This document shows, in pieces, positions 23,956-33,043 of a stretch of 51,083 nucleotides of DNA. A program made the translations under genes and the position numbers. The DNA is from an uncultured Bacilli bacterium (GTDB lineage Bacteria > Bacillota_I > Bacilli_A > RF39 > UBA660): the NCBI GenBank assembly GCA_947624175.1, contig CANQJD010000003.1:1-51083 (forward strand). Direction: 5' to 3'. The first letter of the stretch is position 1, and each line of letters begins with the position of its first letter. The notes under the pieces were generated by a model, which had not been told where the DNA came from, ran no database searches, and saw nothing but the letters and a program-made list of their open reading frames with translations.

Positions 23956-24258
23956 ATGAATTACGATTATATTAAAACGTTAAAAGATGATGATACTATT
24001 TTAGTTAAAACTACTTTACTATTATATATGTATTCTTATTATGAAACTAATGAATTATTAGATGAAAATTTAAAGATAATGTTTGATAAAATGATTTCCT
24101 TAATTAAAACAAGTGGAAGTAAACCTGATATCGTACAACCTCCATATTTTAAAATGAGTATTCGTGATGTTAAAAAGATTTTTTCTAAAGCACCTAATGA
24201 TATTTATACTAATTTATCTTTTAAAGAAGATGAAAGTCCTAAAAGTAAAAGTAAATAA
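23956..24258 (+). CDS. Small hypothetical protein
   Basis: The 100-residue protein has no signal peptide; two helices near the N terminus (TILVKTTLLLYMYSYY) are hydrophobic but interrupted by polar residues, and the tail is Lys/Ser rich (SPKSKSK). AAAGGAGTG provides a strong ribosome site. It stands alone in front of fhs, whose promoter begins behind it. No family recognised. Confidence 0.6.
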   Translation: MNYDYIKTLKDDDTILVKTTLLLYMYSYYETNELLDENLKIMFDKMISLIKTSGSKPDIVQPPYFKMSIRDVKKIFSKAPNDIYTNLSFKEDESPKSKSK

Positions 24259-24290
24259 TTGACAAGTATATTTAAAAACAATAAATGTTT

Positions 24291-24299
24291 TGTTATAAT
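24291..24299 (+). promoter_or_regulatory. Extended -10 promoter for fhs
   Basis: TG-T-TATAAT at 24291-24299 is an extended -10 element 17 bases before the fhs ATG. The -35 region (TTTAAA at 24271-24276) is weak. Confidence 0.55.
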
Positions 24300-24315
24300 T
24301 AGTTTAGGTGGTAAA

Positions 24316-25899
24316 ATGAGTGATTATGAAATAAGTAAACAGGCTAAGTTAAAGCCTATTAAAGAAATTGCTAAAAAAATTGGATTAAAGGAAGATTTAA
24401 TTAGTCCTTATGGTAAATATATGGCTAAAATTCCAATTATTGATAAGAAACCTTATGGTAAATTAATTTTAGTAACTTCAACTAATCCTACTCCTTATGG
24501 AGAAGGTAAAACAACCTTAGCAGTTGGTTTGAATGATTCTTTAAATAAAAATGGTTATAAAGCAATTGTTGCTTTAAGAGAACCTTCCTTAGGTCCTGTA
24601 TTTGGAACTAAAGGAGGAGCAGCTGGTGGTGGAAAAAGTCAAGTTGCTCCGATGAATGATATTAATTTACATTTTACAGGTGATTTTCATGCTATAACTT
24701 CGGCTAATAATTTAATATCTGCAATAATTGATAATCATATTTATCAAGGTAATAAGTTAGAAATCGAAGATGTTTATTTTGAAAGATGTTTAGATGTTAA
24801 TGATAGAGCTTTAAGAAATATTGATTTAGGAACCAGAAGGGAACATTTTACAATTACAGCTGCTTCTCAAATCATGGCTATCTTCACACTTGCTAAAGAT
24901 ATAGATGATTTAAGAATAAAACTTGATAACATTTTAGTTGGTAAAAGTAAAACGGGTAAAGATATTTATTTAAAAGATTTACATGGAACTGGTGCGGTTT
25001 TAGCCCTTCTTAAAGATGCTTTTAAGCCAAATCTTGTTCAAACATTAGAAAATAATCCGGCGATTATTCATGGTGGACCTTTTGCTAATATAGCTCATGG
25101 TTGTAATTCCGTGGTTGCAACCAAGACCGCTTTAAGTTTAGCTGATTATGTAATAACTGAAGCCGGATTTGGAAGTGATATGGGAGCTGTTAAATTTTTA
25201 GATATAAAGTGTGCTCTTAATAACTTATATCCTGATTTAATAATTATCAATGCAACGATTAGAAGTTTAAAATATCATGGAAATGGTAATTTAGATAAAG
25301 GTTTAGAAAACTTAAAATTCCATATTTTAAATATGCAAAAATTTAATGATAATGTTTTAGTTATTTTAAATAAGTTTGAAAATGATACTAAAGACGAAAT
25401 TAAAACTTTAGAAAATTATTGTAGTTCTTTAAATGTTAAAGTTTTAATTAGTAATATGTATAAAAATGGTAGTAAACAAACTAAAGAAATTGCTAATACA
25501 GTAGTAGAATATGCTAATAAGAAAAATACAAAACATTATGAAATTTATAAAGAAACTGATGATATCTTAATGAAAGTTTCAAAATTTGCACATGATATCT
25601 ATGGAGCAAGTGAAGTTATTTATAAAGATAATTTAGATAAAGAATTAAAGAGTCTTGATAAAAAATATCAACATTATAAAATTTGTATATCTAAAACACC
25701 GGCTTCAATTACTGATAATAAAGATGTACTTGGATATCCAAAAGATTTCACTATGACTGTTACAGGTTATAAAATCAATAATGGAGCTGGCTTCATAACT
25801 ATTCTTATGGGTGGAGTTGTTAGAATGCCAGGTTTATCAGATAAGGCTAATTATTTAAATATAGATGTTAAAGATGATGAGATACTCGGAATATTCTAG
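24316..25899 (+). CDS. fhs: Formate-tetrahydrofolate ligase
   Basis: This enzyme joins formate to tetrahydrofolate using ATP, giving 10-formyl-THF for purines and formyl-Met-tRNA. The 527-residue protein has the nucleotide loop TNPTPYGEGKTT, the family phrase REPSLGPVFGTKGGAAGGGK, NDINLHFTGDFHAI, and the late ITDNKDVLGYPKDFT and GAGFITILMGGVVRMPGL. It is about 30 residues shorter than typical homologues. The true start is the ATG at 24316 after AGGTGGTAAA; the open frame to 24259 lies over the promoter. A formate-dependent C1 route fits an anaerobe. Confidence 0.96.
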   Translation: MSDYEISKQAKLKPIKEIAKKIGLKEDLISPYGKYMAKIPIIDKKPYGKLILVTSTNPTPYGEGKTTLAVGLNDSLNKNGYKAIVALREPSLGPVFGTKGGAAGGGKSQVAPMNDINLHFTGDFHAITSANNLISAIIDNHIYQGNKLEIEDVYFERCLDVNDRALRNIDLGTRREHFTITAASQIMAIFTLAKDIDDLRIKLDNILVGKSKTGKDIYLKDLHGTGAVLALLKDAFKPNLVQTLENNPAIIHGGPFANIAHGCNSVVATKTALSLADYVITEAGFGSDMGAVKFLDIKCALNNLYPDLIIINATIRSLKYHGNGNLDKGLENLKFHILNMQKFNDNVLVILNKFENDTKDEIKTLENYCSSLNVKVLISNMYKNGSKQTKEIANTVVEYANKKNTKHYEIYKETDDILMKVSKFAHDIYGASEVIYKDNLDKELKSLDKKYQHYKICISKTPASITDNKDVLGYPKDFTMTVTGYKINNGAGFITILMGGVVRMPGLSDKANYLNIDVKDDEILGIF

Positions 25900-25920
25900 A
25901 AATCACGAAAGTGATTTTTT
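25900..25920 (+). terminator. Terminator of fhs
   Basis: AAATCAC, GAAA tetraloop, GTGATTT and a T run (25900-25920) directly after the stop codon. Confidence 0.85.
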
Positions 25921-25992
25921 TCTTCTAAAATTGTTTATTTAATAACTATCTTATAGTATAATAATTAAGATATTTTAATTGGAATTATATAG

Positions 25993-26018
25993 ACTAGTTA
26001 CACACTGTGTAACCAGTA
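25993..26018. repeat. Palindrome beside the uvrB remnant
   Basis: GTTACACA-C-TGTGTAAC (25997-26013) is a perfect 8-base-pair inverted repeat. ACT and AGT add three more pairs outside one mismatch. No T tract follows, so it is more likely a protein or recombinase site, or a relic, than a terminator. Confidence 0.5.
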
Positions 26019-26061
26019 AGGTTAAATCTAATATTTAAAACTAAATAGAGATAAGAAATCC

Positions 26062-26241
26062 ACGTTTGAATTAGTATATTATAAAACCAAGTGGAGACCA
26101 ACTTAATGCTATAAATGAAGTTAATAAACAAACTTTAGTTCTTGCTCCTAATAAGACTTTAGCTGGACAATTATATTCTGAATCAAAAGAATTATTTTCT
26201 AATAATCGCATTGAATATTTTATTAGTTATTATAATATTCA
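26062..26241 (+). pseudogene. uvrB remnant (5' part, internally deleted)
   Basis: The stretch is a decayed copy of the first ~94 codons of the uvrB gene at 27988. ACG stands in place of ATG, followed by TTTGAATTAGTAT, then the codons for KPSGDQ and AINE. The copy then jumps to the codons for [17 protein letters not shown] and RIEYF and fades out after SYY. The jump removes about 30 codons including the ATP-binding Walker A loop, between two GAA copies, in frame. It cannot be functional. Together with the intact gene it flanks the AbiE pair. Confidence 0.85.
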
Positions 26242-26251
26242 CTTAAAATTC

Positions 26252-26319
26252 ATGTTATTTGTTTTTTTTAACATAAATGCCAAAAAAATGTTCTTTTTTT
26301 TAGGAAAATATGATATAAT
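26252..26319 (+). promoter_or_regulatory. AbiE promoter with possible operator
   Basis: An extended -10 TG-A-TATAAT lies at 26311-26319. Upstream, ATGTTA (26252-26257) and TAACAT (26269-26274) form an inverted repeat. AbiEi antitoxins repress their own operon by binding inverted repeats, so this is the likely site. Confidence 0.5.
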
Positions 26320-26342
26320 TCCTTATGAAAGGAACATTAAAT

Positions 26343-26933
26343 ATGAATTATGAAGAAAAGGTCTTAAATATTTTAAATGAGAAAAAAATTATAACTACAA
26401 ATGAACTAACTAAATTAAATATACCAAATGTTGTTTTAACAAGACTCATTGAAAAGAAAAAAATTGAAAGAGCTAAAAGAGGTATATATGTTTTACCAAA
26501 TTCATTTGGGGATGAATATTATACTTTATTGTATGGAATAAATGATGCAACCTACTCTTATTTTACTGCATTATATTTTTATAATTTATGTGAAAGAGTT
26601 CCACTCAAGTATGATGTTACAGTTAAGAGAAATTATGGTGGTTCTTTAATAAAAAATGAAAATGTTAATTTACATTATGTAGATGAAAGTATACTTGATT
26701 TAGGTAGAACTAAAGTAAAAAGTCCTCAAGGACAAGAAATAGTATGCTATGATATTGAAAGATGTTTATGTGACCTAATAAAAGATAAAGATAATCTTTA
26801 CTTTGAATATGTCAAATATGCGTTTGTAAAATATTATAGAGAGGAAAAACATGATACTTTTAAATTATACAAATATGCTAAGTTGATGAAAATAGAAAAA
26901 CAAGTACATGAATTTATGGAGGCATTATTATGA
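26343..26933 (+). CDS. AbiEi-type antitoxin (type IV toxin-antitoxin)
   Basis: The ~196-residue protein starts with a winged helix-turn-helix ([19 protein letters not shown], then [18 protein letters not shown]), followed by the AbiEi-type C-terminal domain ([42 protein letters not shown]). AbiEi counteracts the AbiEii nucleotidyltransferase without binding it and represses the operon. I chose the ATG at 26343 because AAAGGA precedes it and the predicted transcript starts near 26326, which excludes the ATG at 26325. It overlaps the toxin gene by four bases (ATGA). Confidence 0.88.
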   Translation: MNYEEKVLNILNEKKIITTNELTKLNIPNVVLTRLIEKKKIERAKRGIYVLPNSFGDEYYTLLYGINDATYSYFTALYFYNLCERVPLKYDVTVKRNYGGSLIKNENVNLHYVDESILDLGRTKVKSPQGQEIVCYDIERCLCDLIKDKDNLYFEYVKYAFVKYYREEKHDTFKLYKYAKLMKIEKQVHEFMEALL

Positions 26934-27766
26934 ATAGTGAAAGTTTAAAAGCAAAAATTAACAACCGAGCCAAAAAAAACAAAGTTATGCCACAAGATTT
27001 AATGCAAATGTATTTTTTTGAAAGATTACTATATAGAATTTCCATCAGTAAATATAAACATAATTTTATTTTAAAAGGTGGTCTATTACTTTCTGCCTTA
27101 TTTGGTGATGAAAGAAGAACAACTCAAGATATGGATACAATGATAAAAGGTATCGAAATAGAAAATGATATATTAAATCCTATTTTAGAAGAAATTATTA
27201 ATATAAATGGTGATGATGGAATAGAATTTAAAATATTAAAATCAAGTAATATTAGGAATCAGGACAAATATGGTGGAATTAGAATATCATTATTAGGCAT
27301 AAAAGAAGAATTACAAGTAAACCTAAAAATTGATATTACGACTAAAGATCCTATCATACCAAGAGAAATTAATTTTAAATATAAAAGTATGTTTGATAAT
27401 TCATATATTAATATTATGGTGTTTCCGAAAGAAAGTATCATAGCTGAAAAGTTTCAAACTTTAATAGAAGATACAGAAAGTGATACAAGAGCTAAAGATT
27501 TTTATGATTTGTATATGTTAATGAAAGAAGATATAGATAAAGAAAATTTAAGAAAGGCTATCATAAATACTTTTAAAAGACGAGAAAAAAGTTATATCTT
27601 AAAAGAAATTGAAGAAAGGTATGATATGATTTCTAAAAGTGATATTTTAAAATCATATTGGAATAGCTTTAAAAAAAGTCATATTTATGCTTCTAATATT
27701 AGTTATGATGAAATTGTTGATAAAATAGAAGAAATTGTTAATGTAATTATTGGGGTAACTGTTTAA
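26930..27766 (+). CDS. AbiEii-type nucleotidyltransferase toxin
   Basis: The 278-residue protein has the nucleotidyltransferase core of AbiEii toxins: K49-G-G51 in FILKGGLLLSALF, R63-x-T-x-x-D67-x-D69 in RRTTQDMDTM, and the later AEKFQTL and RAKDFYDLYML segments. AbiEii enzymes block growth, probably by modifying tRNA or another nucleic acid, and give phage resistance by abortive infection. It is translationally coupled to its antitoxin. The pair sits between a uvrB remnant and intact uvrB, which suggests acquisition by a recombination that duplicated the uvrB 5' end. Confidence 0.9.
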   Translation: MNSESLKAKINNRAKKNKVMPQDLMQMYFFERLLYRISISKYKHNFILKGGLLLSALFGDERRTTQDMDTMIKGIEIENDILNPILEEIININGDDGIEFKILKSSNIRNQDKYGGIRISLLGIKEELQVNLKIDITTKDPIIPREINFKYKSMFDNSYINIMVFPKESIIAEKFQTLIEDTESDTRAKDFYDLYMLMKEDIDKENLRKAIINTFKRREKSYILKEIEERYDMISKSDILKSYWNSFKKSHIYASNISYDEIVDKIEEIVNVIIGVTV

Positions 27767-27777
27767 CAATAAAGTAT

Positions 27778-27806
27778 GGAAACATACAGTGTTTCCTTGT
27801 TTTGTT
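27778..27806 (+). terminator. Terminator of the AbiE operon
   Basis: GGAAACA (27778-27784), TACAG, TGTTTCC (27790-27796), then a T-rich tail. Confidence 0.65.
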
Positions 27807-27892
27807 TATAAAATCGTGTTAAAATATCTTATTGAAATTTACTTTATATCGTCTAATGTTATTTAGTGCTATTTGGTAAATTTATGACCGAC

Positions 27893-27951
27893 ATTCGTGT
27901 CCTATAAAAAAGTTAGATTTTTATATAAAAAAATTTGATTTGGACACGAAT
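27893..27951. repeat. Nested inverted repeat upstream of uvrB
   Basis: ATTCGTGTCC (27893-27902) and GGACACGAAT (27942-27951) are perfect 10-base arms. Between them TATAAAAA and TTTTTATA form a second hairpin. The right arm ends 36 bases before the uvrB start. Confidence 0.65.
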
Positions 27952-27987
27952 TTCATGTTTGATAGTAATCATATTAAGGAGGTAATT

Positions 27988-29940
27988 ATGTTCGAATTAG
28001 TATCTAATTATAAACCAAGTGGAGACCAACCTAATGCTATAAATGAATTAGTTAAGGGAATAAATGAAGGTAAGAAGCATCAAGTATTACTTGGAGCAAC
28101 CGGAACTGGTAAAACATTTACAATTGCCAATGTTATAAAAGAAGTTAACAAACAAACTTTAGTTCTTGCTCATAACAAAACTTTAGCCGGACAATTATAT
28201 TCTGAATTAAAAGAGTTGTTTCCTAATAACCGAGTTGAATATTTTGTTTCTTATTATGATTATTATCAACCAGAAGCCTATGTTCCATCAAGTGATACTT
28301 ATATTGAAAAAGATGCTCAAATAAATGATGAAATAGATGAATTAAGACATTCAGCCACCAGTGCTCTTTTATCTCGTGATGATGTAATCGTGGTTGCCAG
28401 TGTTTCTTGTATCTATGGAATTGGAGAAGTTGAAGAATATCGGAATAAAACCTTAACTTTAAAAGTAAATGATACAGTAGATAGAAATCAAATTATGTTA
28501 AAGTTAGTTGATATGTTATATGAAAGAAATGAATTTGATTTTAAAAGAGGAACTTTTAGAGTAAGAGGTGATATTTTAGAAATTATTCCATCTAATGAAC
28601 ATGCCCATGGCTTAAGAATCGAATTTTTTGGAGAAGAAATTGATCGAATAAGTGAAATAGACGTTTTAACAGGAGGAGTAATTAGTAATAAAAAAAGTGT
28701 TACTATCTTCCCAGCTAGTCACTTTGTAACGAATGAAGATACTCTAAAACTTGCTATTAAAAATATCAAGGCTGAGTTAGAAGAAAGAATTAAGTATTTT
28801 AATGATAATAATAAACCCCTTGAGGCTGAAAGAATAAGAGAAAGAACTAACTATGATATGGAAATGTTAGAAGAAACAGGCTTTTGTCATGGAATTGAAA
28901 ACTATTCAAGACATTTGGCTTTAAAACCAGCCGGGGCTACCCCTACTTGTCTTCTTGATTTCTTTAATAAAGATTTTTTACTTGTAATTGATGAATCCCA
29001 TGTTACGATTCCTCAAGTAAGAGGTATGTATAATGGAGATAGAGCAAGAAAACTTAATTTAGTTGACTATGGATTTCGTCTTCCAAGTGCCCTAGATAAT
29101 AGACCCCTTAAATTTCCTGAATTTGAATCAAAACTTAATCAAGTAATCTATGTTTCAGCAACGCCTGGGGACTATGAACTAGCCCTTACTAATCAAAAAT
29201 ATATTGAACAAATTATTAGACCAACTGGTCTTTTAGACCCAACCATTGAAGTAAGAAAAACCAAAGGTCAAATTGAAGATTTAGTTGGAGAAATAAACGA
29301 AAGAATCGAAAAAAATGAAAGAGTTTTAGTTACTACTTTAACGATTCGAATGGCTGAAGAGTTAACCAATTATTTAAAACAAATTGATATTAAGGTTGCT
29401 TACTTACATTCTGAAATTAAGACTTTAGAAAGAATGAAAATCATTAGAGATTTAAGACTTGGTACCTATGATGTATTAGTTGGTATTAATCTTTTAAGAG
29501 AAGGACTTGATATTCCAGAAGTAAGTTTAATTGCTATCCTTGATGCTGATAAAGAAGGATTCTTAAGAAGTGAAAGAAGTCTAATTCAAACGATTGGAAG
29601 ATGTGCAAGAAATGCAAATGGTCATGTTATTTTATATGGTGATAAAGTAACTGAAAGTATGCAGTATGCGATTGACGAAACGAAAAGAAGACGGGATATT
29701 CAAACTAAATATAATCTAGAACATGGAATTACCCCTAAAACAATTATTAAAGAAATCAGGGATTTAATTTCTAATGTTGATACCAAAGAAGATAAGAAAG
29801 AAACTAAGAAGATGACTAAGAAAGAAAAGATAGATATGATGTCAAGAATTGAAGAAGAAATGAAGGAAGCTGCTAAAAATCTTGACTTTGAAAGAGCTAT
29901 GGAACTTCGGGATATCTTATTTGAAATGAAAGTGGAATAA
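27988..29940 (+). CDS. uvrB: Excinuclease ABC subunit B
   Basis: UvrB is the damage-verifying helicase-like subunit of nucleotide excision repair. The 650-residue protein has Walker A GATGTGKT (36-43), the beta-hairpin region [18 protein letters not shown] in motif II, the late helicase motifs including QTIGRCARN, and the C-terminal UVR motif ([23 protein letters not shown]) that contacts UvrC. AAGGAGG lies just before the ATG at 27988. The open frame reaches 27940 but only through the inverted repeat. uvrA is not behind it; a radical SAM gene follows after one base. Confidence 0.97.
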   Translation: MFELVSNYKPSGDQPNAINELVKGINEGKKHQVLLGATGTGKTFTIANVIKEVNKQTLVLAHNKTLAGQLYSELKELFPNNRVEYFVSYYDYYQPEAYVPSSDTYIEKDAQINDEIDELRHSATSALLSRDDVIVVASVSCIYGIGEVEEYRNKTLTLKVNDTVDRNQIMLKLVDMLYERNEFDFKRGTFRVRGDILEIIPSNEHAHGLRIEFFGEEIDRISEIDVLTGGVISNKKSVTIFPASHFVTNEDTLKLAIKNIKAELEERIKYFNDNNKPLEAERIRERTNYDMEMLEETGFCHGIENYSRHLALKPAGATPTCLLDFFNKDFLLVIDESHVTIPQVRGMYNGDRARKLNLVDYGFRLPSALDNRPLKFPEFESKLNQVIYVSATPGDYELALTNQKYIEQIIRPTGLLDPTIEVRKTKGQIEDLVGEINERIEKNERVLVTTLTIRMAEELTNYLKQIDIKVAYLHSEIKTLERMKIIRDLRLGTYDVLVGINLLREGLDIPEVSLIAILDADKEGFLRSERSLIQTIGRCARNANGHVILYGDKVTESMQYAIDETKRRRDIQTKYNLEHGITPKTIIKEIRDLISNVDTKEDKKETKKMTKKEKIDMMSRIEEEMKEAAKNLDFERAMELRDILFEMKVE

Positions 29941-29941
29941 T

Positions 29942-30775
29942 ATGAAATTCTCAAAAATATATGTTGAAATCACGAATATTTGTAATTTAAATTGTTCTTT
30001 TTGTAGTAAAGATAATCGAATTAAAGAAGAAATGTCTTTAGAAAACTTTGAACTTATCTTAAAGAAAATAAAAAATTATACAAAGTCTATTTATTTACAT
30101 GTTAAAGGTGAGCCTTTACTTTATTCAAAACTTGATGAGTTATTAACTTTATGTGATAACTATAATATGAAAGTTAAAATAACAACTAATGGTACTTTAT
30201 TAAAAGAGAAACTTGAAATTCTAAATAATCATTCTTCTTTAAAACAATTAAATATTTCTTTGCATTCTGAAAATAATAATCCAAATTACTTTCAAGAAGT
30301 GTTTGAAACTTCCGATAAAATTAAAAATATTTCCATCGTTTATCGTATTTGGTTACTTGATAACTTAAATTTAGATATTTTATCCACCAAAATTGTGGAA
30401 AAAATTATTAAGTATTATAAATTAGATAAAAGTTTTATGGAAGAAGTTAAGAAAAATAAAAATATTAAAATAAAAAATAACTTATATCTCGATAAAGATA
30501 ATTACTTTAATTGGCCTAAAGAAAAGAAGGAAAGTAATCTTACAAAAGGAACTTGTCTTGGAACTAGAAGTCATATAGCCATTTTAGTAAACGGGGATGT
30601 TGTTCCTTGTTGTCTTGATTCAGGTGGTATTTTAAAACTTGGAAATATTTTTAAAGAAGATTTAGATACTATTTTAAATAAAGAGTTATTTCAAAAAATA
30701 AATAAGGGTTTTAAAGATCAACAAGTAGTTGCTAAACTTTGTCAAACTTGTGATTTTAGAAAGAAATTTGAATAA
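29942..30775 (+). CDS. Radical SAM/SPASM domain protein
   Basis: The 277-residue protein has the radical SAM cluster motif C14-x3-C18-x2-C21 (CNLNCSFC), the SAM-binding GEPLL segment, TTNGT, and a C-terminal SPASM-like part with GDVVPCCLDSGG, LGNIF and CQTCDF that binds a further Fe-S cluster. Such enzymes mature peptides, proteins or rRNA. No peptide substrate is obvious nearby. It starts one base after the uvrB stop, so the two are co-transcribed, although a functional link is not expected. It is shorter than most SPASM enzymes (about 350-400 residues). Confidence 0.85.
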   Translation: MKFSKIYVEITNICNLNCSFCSKDNRIKEEMSLENFELILKKIKNYTKSIYLHVKGEPLLYSKLDELLTLCDNYNMKVKITTNGTLLKEKLEILNNHSSLKQLNISLHSENNNPNYFQEVFETSDKIKNISIVYRIWLLDNLNLDILSTKIVEKIIKYYKLDKSFMEEVKKNKNIKIKNNLYLDKDNYFNWPKEKKESNLTKGTCLGTRSHIAILVNGDVVPCCLDSGGILKLGNIFKEDLDTILNKELFQKINKGFKDQQVVAKLCQTCDFRKKFE

Positions 30776-30804
30776 TTGCATAAGTATTAAAAATATGATA
30801 TACT
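30776..30804 (+). promoter_or_regulatory. Promoter of the TM2 gene
   Basis: TTGCAT (30776-30781), 17 bases, TATACT (30799-30804) with extended -10 TGA. AAAGGAGTG and ATG follow. Confidence 0.8.
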
Positions 30805-30827
30805 TATACCATTAAAGGAGTGATATA

Positions 30828-31169
30828 ATGGCTAAATTTTGTATTAATTGTGGTAAAGAATTAAAAGAAGGAGCAGATATTTGCTTAAACTGTGGTAAAA
30901 TTGTTCCTACTGAAGAAGAACCTAAAAAAGTTAATCCTAATGCTAAAAGTAAAATAGCAGCTGGTATATTAGGTATTTGTTTAGGTTGCTTTGGAGTTCA
31001 TAATTTCTATTTAGGTTATACCGGAAAAGCCATTGCTCAATTGTCGATAACTTTAGTTTCCTTTTTTTTACTTTTCCCAATATCTGCTATTTGGGGCTTT
31101 ATAGAAGGAATCTTAATTTTATGTGGTAGCATTGATAAAGATGCAAATGGAGAAAAATTAATTGATTAA
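30828..31169 (+). CDS. Zinc-ribbon and TM2 domain membrane protein
   Basis: The 113-residue protein has a zinc ribbon at the N terminus (C5-x2-C8, C19-x2-C22) and a TM2 domain (residues ~43-105): SKIAAGILGICLG, then GVHNFYLGYTGKAIAQL and a second helix pair ending in WGFIEGILIL. The cytosolic ribbon and two membrane helices are a common arrangement in Bacillota; the role is unknown. It has its own promoter and a very strong terminator shared with the convergent ABC operon. Confidence 0.9.
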   Translation: MAKFCINCGKELKEGADICLNCGKIVPTEEEPKKVNPNAKSKIAAGILGICLGCFGVHNFYLGYTGKAIAQLSITLVSFFLLFPISAIWGFIEGILILCGSIDKDANGEKLID

Positions 31170-31207
31170 AAAAATATTCATATCAACATCAATATGAATA
31201 TTTTTTT
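31168..31207. terminator. Bidirectional terminator between TM2 and ABC genes
   Basis: A 16-base perfect inverted repeat: A7-TATTCATAT (31168-31183), 8-base loop, ATATGAATA-T7 (31192-31207). Confidence 0.9.
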
Positions 31208-32412
31208 CTTAATAAATGAACAATTAGAAAAACTATTAAAGATAGAATAAGATAAGGTATAATAGATTCTAAAAACATTAGAAAAGTAAATTTAATATAT
31301 TTAAAGTAACTAACATAAATTATTAAAAAATAACTAATTCTATATATTAAGATAAAACTTAATATCATAAGAAGTTTAAAAATATTTCTTTCTTTATTAT
31401 TAACTCTTAAAGCAATAAATTCTAAAGAATTATGACATTCATATATATAAAGATTATAAGTTATATAAGAAGTTAAAGTAATATTAAATAAAAAGATAAG
31501 AAATTCTAAAAAACCATAATCATGAATGTTTTTTAAACTAACTAAATTAATAATAATATTAGGATTAAACATATCTTTTGAAATACCTAACCCCATCATA
31601 TATAGATAAACTAATAAAAAGATTAGTTCAACTAGTAACCACTTCCATAAATGGCTTTTGAAATTATTAAGTAATATTAGAAATTGATATTTTAAACTAA
31701 CAAAGTTTTTCTTAATTATTAATAAGTTAGTTATTAAAACTAATAAAGATAAAAGAATAATTTGAATAATACTACCTAATAATTCTAAATTAAAATTAGT
31801 CCAAGTTGCCCTTGTTAAATAACTACTATAAAGAAATGAAATATGACTAAATCTAGTTGGAGTAATAAAAAATAAGAGAATAAAGATTAAAGATATAAAA
31901 AAGGCTAGATTTTTATTCATAATGTTAAATAGATTAAAGAATAACTTAGTAATTAAATAAAGAATTATAACTTCTCTAATTAGAAAAAAGATATTATATA
32001 AAGCTAAATCTATATTATAGATTTCATGATAATAAGTATCTATTTTAAAACCAATTTTAAATAATAGAAAGAATGTATTAAAGATAAGATTGATTGTAAA
32101 AATTAAGCCTAGAAATATTAATATTCTTTTTAAAGTAGATTTATAAAACTCTTTATAGTTTTTATATCTTAATATATAAATACTATCTTTTAAAGAAGTA
32201 TTTATCATTACAACACTTATTAAAATAATACCTATAAAAAAGAAGTTATAACTAGTTAAAAAATCATAAAATAATTTATGAAAATTAGGATTAATGGGAG
32301 TACCTGCTAAAGTTGGAAGACTACTTGCTAGTAATATGATTAAGATAATAAGTAAATGTTTACTTTTAAAAACAGCTAAACTTTCATTTAGAAGATTATT
32401 TAATTTATTCAT
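31189..32412 (-). CDS. Multi-spanning membrane protein of the ABC operon
   Basis: The 407-residue protein has about ten hydrophobic helices and almost no soluble domain, in keeping with an ABC-2-type permease or accessory membrane subunit. Its start overlaps the end of the ATPase gene (shared ATGAATAA), which is strong evidence that both work together. Substrate unknown; antimicrobial-peptide export or resistance transporters often have this make-up (one ATPase, two membrane subunits), but nothing here proves it. Confidence 0.75.
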   Translation of the reverse strand: MNKLNNLLNESLAVFKSKHLLIILIILLASSLPTLAGTPINPNFHKLFYDFLTSYNFFFIGIILISVVMINTSLKDSIYILRYKNYKEFYKSTLKRILIFLGLIFTINLIFNTFFLLFKIGFKIDTYYHEIYNIDLALYNIFFLIREVIILYLITKLFFNLFNIMNKNLAFFISLIFILLFFITPTRFSHISFLYSSYLTRATWTNFNLELLGSIIQIILLSLLVLITNLLIIKKNFVSLKYQFLILLNNFKSHLWKWLLVELIFLLVYLYMMGLGISKDMFNPNIIINLVSLKNIHDYGFLEFLIFLFNITLTSYITYNLYIYECHNSLEFIALRVNNKERNIFKLLMILSFILIYRISYFLIIYVSYFKYIKFTFLMFLESIIPYLILSLIVFLIVHLLRKKYSY

Positions 32413-33034
32413 GAACTAAACCTGCATCAAAGTAATAAATTTTATCACTTAATTCTTCTAAATCATCTTTAATATGACTAGATAGAATAATCGTTTTTCC
32501 AGAATTAGCAAGTTCTCTTAAATAAGATTTTATTTTTAAAACAGTATCATTTTCAATGCCATTAAAGGGTTCATCAAGAATAATTACTTGACTATCTTCC
32601 ATAACGGCTTGAGCAATTCCTAATTTTTGTTTCATACCAAGAGAGTATTTACTAAATTTCTTATCTTTTTCAGTTATTAAATTAACTTTTTCTAAAGTAT
32701 CTAAAATTTCTTTATCACCAATTTCTTTTTTAATATTAGCAAGTAGTTGTAGGTTTTCATAACCAGTTAAGTTAGGAAAAAAGGCTGGTTTTTCAATTAA
32801 AGCTGCAATATGTTTAGGAACTTCCAAGTTAGGGTTTATCTTTACTCCATCATAAAGTATTACTCCACTGGTTGGAACATATAAACCACATAGCATTTTT
32901 AAAAGAACACTTTTGCCACTTCCATTCCGACCGGCTAAACCATAAATTTTACCACTTTCAAAGGTCATATTAACATCACTTAAAATAACATTATCTTTAA
33001 AACTTTTAGATACATTTTTAACTTCTATTCGCAT
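32405..33034 (-). CDS. ABC transporter ATP-binding protein
   Basis: The 209-residue ATPase has Walker A GRNGSGKS (35-42), the signature YSLGMKQK (the LSGGQ position), Walker B VIILDEPF, and the switch His in ILSSHIKDD. It energises transport by the membrane proteins encoded on both sides. The signature LGMKQ is typical of ABC-2 exporters of the drug/bacteriocin type. CTCCTCC before the ATG is an AGGAGG site. A duplicate of its first ~14 codons stands at 34135-34177. Confidence 0.93.
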   Translation of the reverse strand: MRIEVKNVSKSFKDNVILSDVNMTFESGKIYGLAGRNGSGKSVLLKMLCGLYVPTSGVILYDGVKINPNLEVPKHIAALIEKPAFFPNLTGYENLQLLANIKKEIGDKEILDTLEKVNLITEKDKKFSKYSLGMKQKLGIAQAVMEDSQVIILDEPFNGIENDTVLKIKSYLRELANSGKTIILSSHIKDDLEELSDKIYYFDAGLVHE

Positions 33035-33043
33035 ATTCTCCTC

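Noticed and set aside
24259-24299. TTGACA at 24259 as the -35 box of fhs
   Set aside because: It is 29 bases from the TATAAT at 24294, too far; the extended -10 element can work with a poor -35.
27880-27990. LexA (SOS) operator controlling uvrB
   Set aside because: No CGAAC-N4-GTTCG type site is visible upstream; the inverted repeat there has a different sequence and wide spacing.
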